A stretch of 64,000 nt of DNA, taken from positions 4,464,001 to 4,528,000 of the forward strand of contig NC_088307.1 in assembly GCF_032854445.1 (NCBI RefSeq), read 5' to 3'. The translations under genes and the position numbers were made by a program. Of this stretch, positions 58,822 through 64,000 are shown one piece after another (position 1 is the first letter of the stretch; each line of letters begins with the position of its first letter). Below the pieces are notes generated by a model. The model did not search any database and had not been told where the DNA came from. It was given only the letters and a program-made list of their open reading frames with translations. This DNA is from Liolophura sinensis (Eukaryota; Mollusca; Polyplacophora; Chitonida; Chitonidae).

Positions 58822-59165
58822 AGCGTGATTCACGTTACGTGCACGTAATAATCGGTACGACGCATTGGGCATACCTCACGCCCGCTTTTAGTTTGGTTTC
58901 CGCTGTATATACGTTAAACATCGGCTTTGTGAATCTTGAGTGGCATAACGTAAACGTAACAATCATAACGACGCTATGTATAGGGGCCTACAAAGTAGGC
59001 TATGTCATACGTCTGCTTTGTGAAACAAAAGTATCATAAGGTGCACGTAGCAACCATAATTACACTGTGTATACGTTGTACGTCTGCTTTGTGAAACGCT
59101 GGTGGCATTACGTGCATGTAACAGCCACAGTGACGCTGTATACACACGTTTCATTGCTGCGTGAA
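58735..59165 (+). repeat. degenerate tandem repeat of about 90-100 bp
   Basis: Repeated, diverged pieces: tgtatatacgt, cgtctgctttgtgaaac, tggcattacgtgcacgtaac and aatcataacgacgct recur about five times in the same order. It lies between the transposon remnant and the 70-bp satellite. Confidence 0.6.
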
Positions 59166-59224
59166 ACCGAGGCTGAGTGTATACAAATACGTCAGCCTGG
59201 TCAGCCAATACTGCTTTGGATTGT

Positions 59225-62200
59225 ATCACAACAATATGTGCAAGTTATATGGATTGTATCTTAGCAGTTCGGACAATTTGTAGCCAGAGATTGTGGTCAG
59301 CCAAAAGTGCAGAACAGGCCAGATTGTATCTTAGCAGTTCGTACAATATATAGCCAGAGATTGTGGTCAGACAATAGTGCAGAACAGGCCAGATTGTCTC
59401 TGAGCAATTCGGACAATATATAGTCAGAGATCGTGGTCAGACAATGCTGCAGCGTAGGCCAGATTGTATCTGAGCAATTCGGACAATATATAGCCAGAGA
59501 TCGTGGTCAGCCATTGCTGCAGTATAGGCCAGATTGTATCCTAGCAGTTCTGACAATATATAGTCCGAGATCGTGGTCAGACAATAGTGCAGGACAGGCC
59601 AGATTGTATCTGAGCAATTCGGACAATATATATTCCGAGACCGTGGTCAGACAATAGTGCAGAACAGGCCAGATTGTATCTGAGCAATTCGGACAATATA
59701 TAGTCAGAGATTGTGGTCAGACAATAGTGCAGGACAGGCCAGATTGTATCTGAGCAATTCGGACAATATATAGGCAGAGATTGTGGTCAGACAATAGTGC
59801 AGAACAGGCCAGATTGTATCTGAGCAATTCGGACAATATATAGCCAGAGATTGTGGTCAAACAATAGTGCAGAACAGGCCAGATTGTATTTGAGCAATTC
59901 TGACAATATATAGCCAGAGATTGTGGTCAGACAATAGTGCAGAACAGGCCAGATTGTATCCTAGCAGTTCGTACAATATATGGCCAGAGATTGTGGTCAG
60001 ACAATAGTGCAGAACAGGTCAGATTGTATCTGAGCAGTTCGTACAATATATAGCCAGAGATTGTGGTCAGACAATAGTGCAGGACAGGCCAGATTGTATC
60101 TTAGCAGTTCGTACAATATATAGCCAGAGATTGTGGTCAGACAATAGTGCAGAACAGGCCAGATTGTATCTTAGCAGTTCGGACAATATATAGCCAGAGA
60201 TTGTGGTCAGCCAAAAGTGCAGAACAGGCCAGATTGTATCCTAGCAGTTCGTACAATATATGGGCAGAGATTGTGGTCAGACAATAGTGCAGAACAGGCC
60301 AGATTGTATCTGAGCAGTTCGTACAATATATAGCCAGAGATTGTGGTCAGACAATAGTGCAGAACAGGCCAGATTGTATCTTAGCAGTTCGTACAATATA
60401 TAGCCAGAGATTGTTGTCGGACAATAGTGCAGAACAGGCCAGATTGTATCTGAGCAATTCGGACAATATGTAGTCAGAGATCGTGGTCAGACAATAGTGC
60501 AGAACAGGCCAGATTGTATCTTAGCAGTTCGGACAATATATAGCCAGAGATTGTGGTCAGACAATAGTGCAGAACAGGCCAGATTGTATCTGAGCAATTC
60601 GTACAATATATAGTCAGAGATTGTGGTCAGACAATAGTGCAGAACAGACCAGATTGTATCTGAGCAATTCGGACAATATATAGTCAGAGATCGTGGTCAG
60701 ACAATAGTGCAGAACAGGCCAGATTGTATCTGAGCAATTCGTACAATATATAGTCAGAGATCGTGGTCAGCCAATTCTGCAGGAGAGGCGATATTGTGCC
60801 TCAGCAGTTCTGACAATATATAGTCAGAAATCGCGGTCAGCCATTGCTGCAGCATAGGCCAGATTGTATCTTAGCAATTCGGACAATATATAGTCCGAGA
60901 TCGTGGTCAGACAATAGTGCAGAACAGGCCAGATTGTTTCTTAGCAGTTGGGACAATATATAGTCAGAGACCGTGGTCAGACAATAGTGCAGGACAGGCC
61001 AGATTGTATCTTAGCAGTTCGGACAATATATAGTCAGAGATCGTTGTCAGACAATAGTGCAGGACAGGCCAGATTGTATCTGAACAATTCGGACAATATA
61101 TAGTCAGAGATTGTGGTCAGACAATAGTGCAGAACAGGCCAGATTGTATCTTAGCAATTCGGACAATATATAGCCAGAGATTGTGGTCAGACAATAGTGC
61201 AGGACAGGCCAGATTGTATCTGAGCAGTTCGTACAATATATAGTCAGAGAATGTGGTCAGACAATAGTGCAGAACAGGCCAGATTGTATCTTAGCAGTTC
61301 GGACAATATATAGCCAGAGATTGTGGTCAGGCAATAGTGCAGAACAGGCCAGATTGTATCTTAACAGTTCGGACAATATATGGGCAGAGATTGTGGTCAG
61401 ACAATAGTGCAGACCAGGCCAGATTGTATCTGAGCAATTCGGACAATATATAGTGAGAGATTGTGGTCAGACAATAGTGCAGGACAGGCCAGATTGTATC
61501 TTAGCAGTTCGGACAATATATAGTCAGAGATCGTGGTCAGACAATAGTGCAGAACAGGCCAGATTGTATCTTAGCAGTTCGGACAATATATAGTCCGAGA
61601 CCGTGGTCAGAAAATAGTGCAGAACAGGCCAGATTGTATCTGAGGAATTCGGACAATATATGGGCAGAGATCGTGGTCAGACAATAGTGCAGAACAGGCC
61701 AGATTGTATCTTAGCAGTTCGTATAATATATAGCCAGAGATTGTGGTCAGACAATAGTGCAGAACAGGCCAGATTGTATCTGAGCAATTCGGACAATATA
61801 TAGTGAGAGATTGTGGTCAGACAATAGTGCAGGACAGACCAGATTGTATCTTAGCAGTTCGGACAATATATAGTCAGAGATCGTGGTCAGACAATAGTGC
61901 AGAACAGGCCAGATTGTATCTTAGCAGTTCGGACAATATATAGTCCGAGACCGTGGTCAGAAAATAGTGCAGAACAGGCCAGATTGTATCTGAGGAATTC
62001 GGACAATATATGGGCAGAGATCGTGGTCAGACAATAGTGCAGAACAGGCCAGATTGTATCTTAGCAGTTCGTATAATATATAGCCAGAGATTGTGGTCAG
62101 ACAATAGTGCAGAACAGGCCAGATTGTATCTTAGCAATTCGGACAATATATAGTCAGAGATTGTGGTCAGACAATAGTGCAGAACAGGCCAGATTGTATC

Positions 62201-62920
62201 TTAGCAATTCGGACAATATATAGCCAGAGATTGTGGTCAGACAATAATGCAGAACAGGCCAGATTGTATCTGAGCAATTCGTACAATATATAGTCAGAGA
62301 TCGTGGTCAGCCAATTCTGCAGGAGAGGCCATATTGTGCCTCAGCAGTTCTGACAATATATAGTCAGAAATCGCGGTCAGCCATTGCTGCAGCATAGGCC
62401 AGATTGTATCTTAGCAATTCGGACAATATATAGTCAGAGATCGTGGTCAGACAATGCTGCAGCATAGGCCAGATTGTATCTTAGCAGTTCGTACAATATA
62501 TAGTCAGAGATCGTGGTCAGCCATTGCTGCAGTATAGGCCAGATTGTATCCTAGCAGTTCGGACAATATATAGTCAGAGATCGTGGTCAGACAATAGTGC
62601 AGGGCAGATCAGATTGTATCTGAGCAATTTGGACAATATATAGGCAGAGATCGTGGTCAGACAATGCTGCAGCATAGGCCAGATTGTGTCTTAGCAGTTC
62701 CTGCAATATATAGTCCGAGATCGTGGTCAGCCAATTCTGCAGGAGAGGCCATATTGTGTCTCAGCAGTTCTGACAATACATAGTCAGAAATCGTGGTCAG
62801 ACAATGCTGCAGCGTAGGCCAGATTGTATCTTAGCAGTTCGGACAATATATAGCCAGAGATCGTGGTCAGCCAATGTTGTATCACAGCTCGGATTGTATC
62901 TTAGCAATTCGGACAATGTA
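59225..62920 (+). repeat. 70-bp satellite array, about 52 copies
   Basis: The word agattgtatc recurs every 70 bp (59321, 59391, 59461 and so on). Consensus parts: cagttcggacaatatatagc, cagagattgtggtcagacaa, tagtgcagaacaggccagat. Recurrent variants (agtccgagatcg, ggagaggccatattgtgcct) appear in blocks, for example 60770-60850 and 62305-62390, showing higher-order duplication. Its sequence is unrelated to the other 70-bp array at 41.7 kb. Confidence 0.95.
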
Positions 62921-63039
62921 CCAGTAATGCGTCGAAACAGACATTGGTATTTCTGACCAGCCGTCAATATTCCAAGTCAATAATCGCAAATCCAGCTCCC
63001 AAAACGAGGTATACACAAACCACCAATGAACACAGAAAG

Positions 63040-64000
63040 TATACATGGGCAGCCAGAGCATATCCTGAATACCATGGTCACCCAATGTGTATACCATGAT
63101 CAGCCATGTGTATCCTGAGCACCATGATCAGTCAATGTATCCTGATCATCATAATCAGCCAATGTGTATCCTGCACACCATGGCCAGCCAATGCGTCAGT
63201 CAATGTATCCTGAACACCATGATCAGTCAATGTATCCTGATCATCATAATCAGCCAATGTGTATCCTGCACACCATGGCCAGCCAATGCGTCAGTCAATG
63301 TATCCTGAACACCATGATCAGTCGGTGCGTATCCTGCACACCATGGCCAGCCAATGCGTATTTTGAACACCATAATCAACCAGTGTGTATCATGAACACC
63401 ATGATCTGCCAATGCGTATCCTGTACACCTTGAGTAGCCAATTTGTATCCTGAACAATATAATCAGCCAATGCGTATCCTGTACACCTTGATCAGCCAAT
63501 GTGTATTCTGAACACCATGATCAACCAGTGCGTATCTTGAACACCATGATCAGTTAATGTGTATCCTGAACACCATGATTAGTCAATGTGTATCCTGAAC
63601 ACCATGATCTGCCAGTGCCAAAGAACATAGAAAATATATATGTGCAGCCAGAGCACATCCTGAATACCATGATCAGCCATGTGTATCCTGAGCACCATGA
63701 TCAGTCAACGTATCCTGATCATCATAATTAGCCAATGAGTATCCTGAACACCATAATCAGCTAATGTGTATCCTGCACACCATGGCCAGCCAATGTGTAT
63801 CCTGAGCACCATGATTAAACAACGCGTATCTCGAACACCATGATCAACCAGTGTGTATCCTGAACACCATGATCAGACAGTGCTTATCCTTAACTCCATG
63901 ATCAGCCAATGCGTATCCTGAACGCCATGCTCAGCTAATGTGTATCCTGAACACCATGGTCAGCCAATGTGTATCGTGTACACCATGATCAACCAGTGCG
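63040..64000 (+). repeat. about 30-bp minisatellite, continuing past the window
   Basis: Unit tgtatcctgaacaccatgat + cagccaatg with many variants. A longer block (agccagagcatatcctgaat and its neighbours) occurs at about 63,052 and again at about 63,640, so part of the array was duplicated as a unit of nearly 590 bp. Confidence 0.9.

Overview
This is a window of animal nuclear DNA with split genes, GT-AG introns, long AT-rich introns, tRNA-derived SINEs and many minisatellites. The SINE types (one ending in a 'ttgagtacggcgtaaaacacc' tail with TAAA-like repeats, another in an (ACTC)n tail), the common TACATGTA words and the protein sequences fit a marine lophotrochozoan, most likely a mollusc. 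No prokaryotic, organellar or viral gene block was seen.

Three genes can be read exon by exon. (1) Plus strand, 8,813-32,533: the Ski2 RNA helicase (SKIV2L/SKIC2) of the cytoplasmic Ski-exosome mRNA decay pathway. It has 24 coding exons; all phases agree and give 1,261 residues. (2) Minus strand, 36,291 to about 38,402: a small two-cluster CDGSH iron-sulfur protein of CISD3 type, with exons too short to stand out as open frames. (3) Plus strand, 38,739-54,706: the proteasome-associated deubiquitinase UCHL5/UCH37, 11 coding exons, 326 residues, with the catalytic residues in place. CISD3 and UCHL5 are head to head, with about 340 bp between the proposed start codons. The three genes work in separate pathways (RNA decay, Fe-S biology, proteasomal deubiquitination).

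Layout: 1-8.8 kb is repeat-rich flank with two unrecognised minus-strand open frames and a possible non-coding first exon of the Ski2 gene. 8.8-32.5 kb is Ski2 with at least six tandem arrays in its introns and one after its stop codon. 33-36.2 kb is intergenic. 36.3-38.4 kb is the CISD3-like gene. 38.7-54.7 kb is UCHL5 with five arrays, one nearly 3 kb. 54.7-58.2 kb holds UTR-like sequence, a MITE and SINEs. 58.5-64 kb is a transposon fragment followed by satellite DNA: about 52 copies of a 70-bp unit, then a 30-bp family running off the end.

The most unusual feature is that several arrays are built from exon edges of the gene that hosts them. The acceptor and first codons of Ski2 exon 13 are repeated 8 times upstream of the true site (72-bp unit). 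The tail and donor of Ski2 exon 18 are repeated 7 times downstream (89-bp unit). The tails of exons 20 and 21 are repeated after their donors. The UCHL5 exon carrying the active-site cysteine is copied almost three times before the true exon (96-bp unit). Many copies keep splice-site dinucleotides, and those checked lead to stop codons, so they form rows of decoy splice sites.
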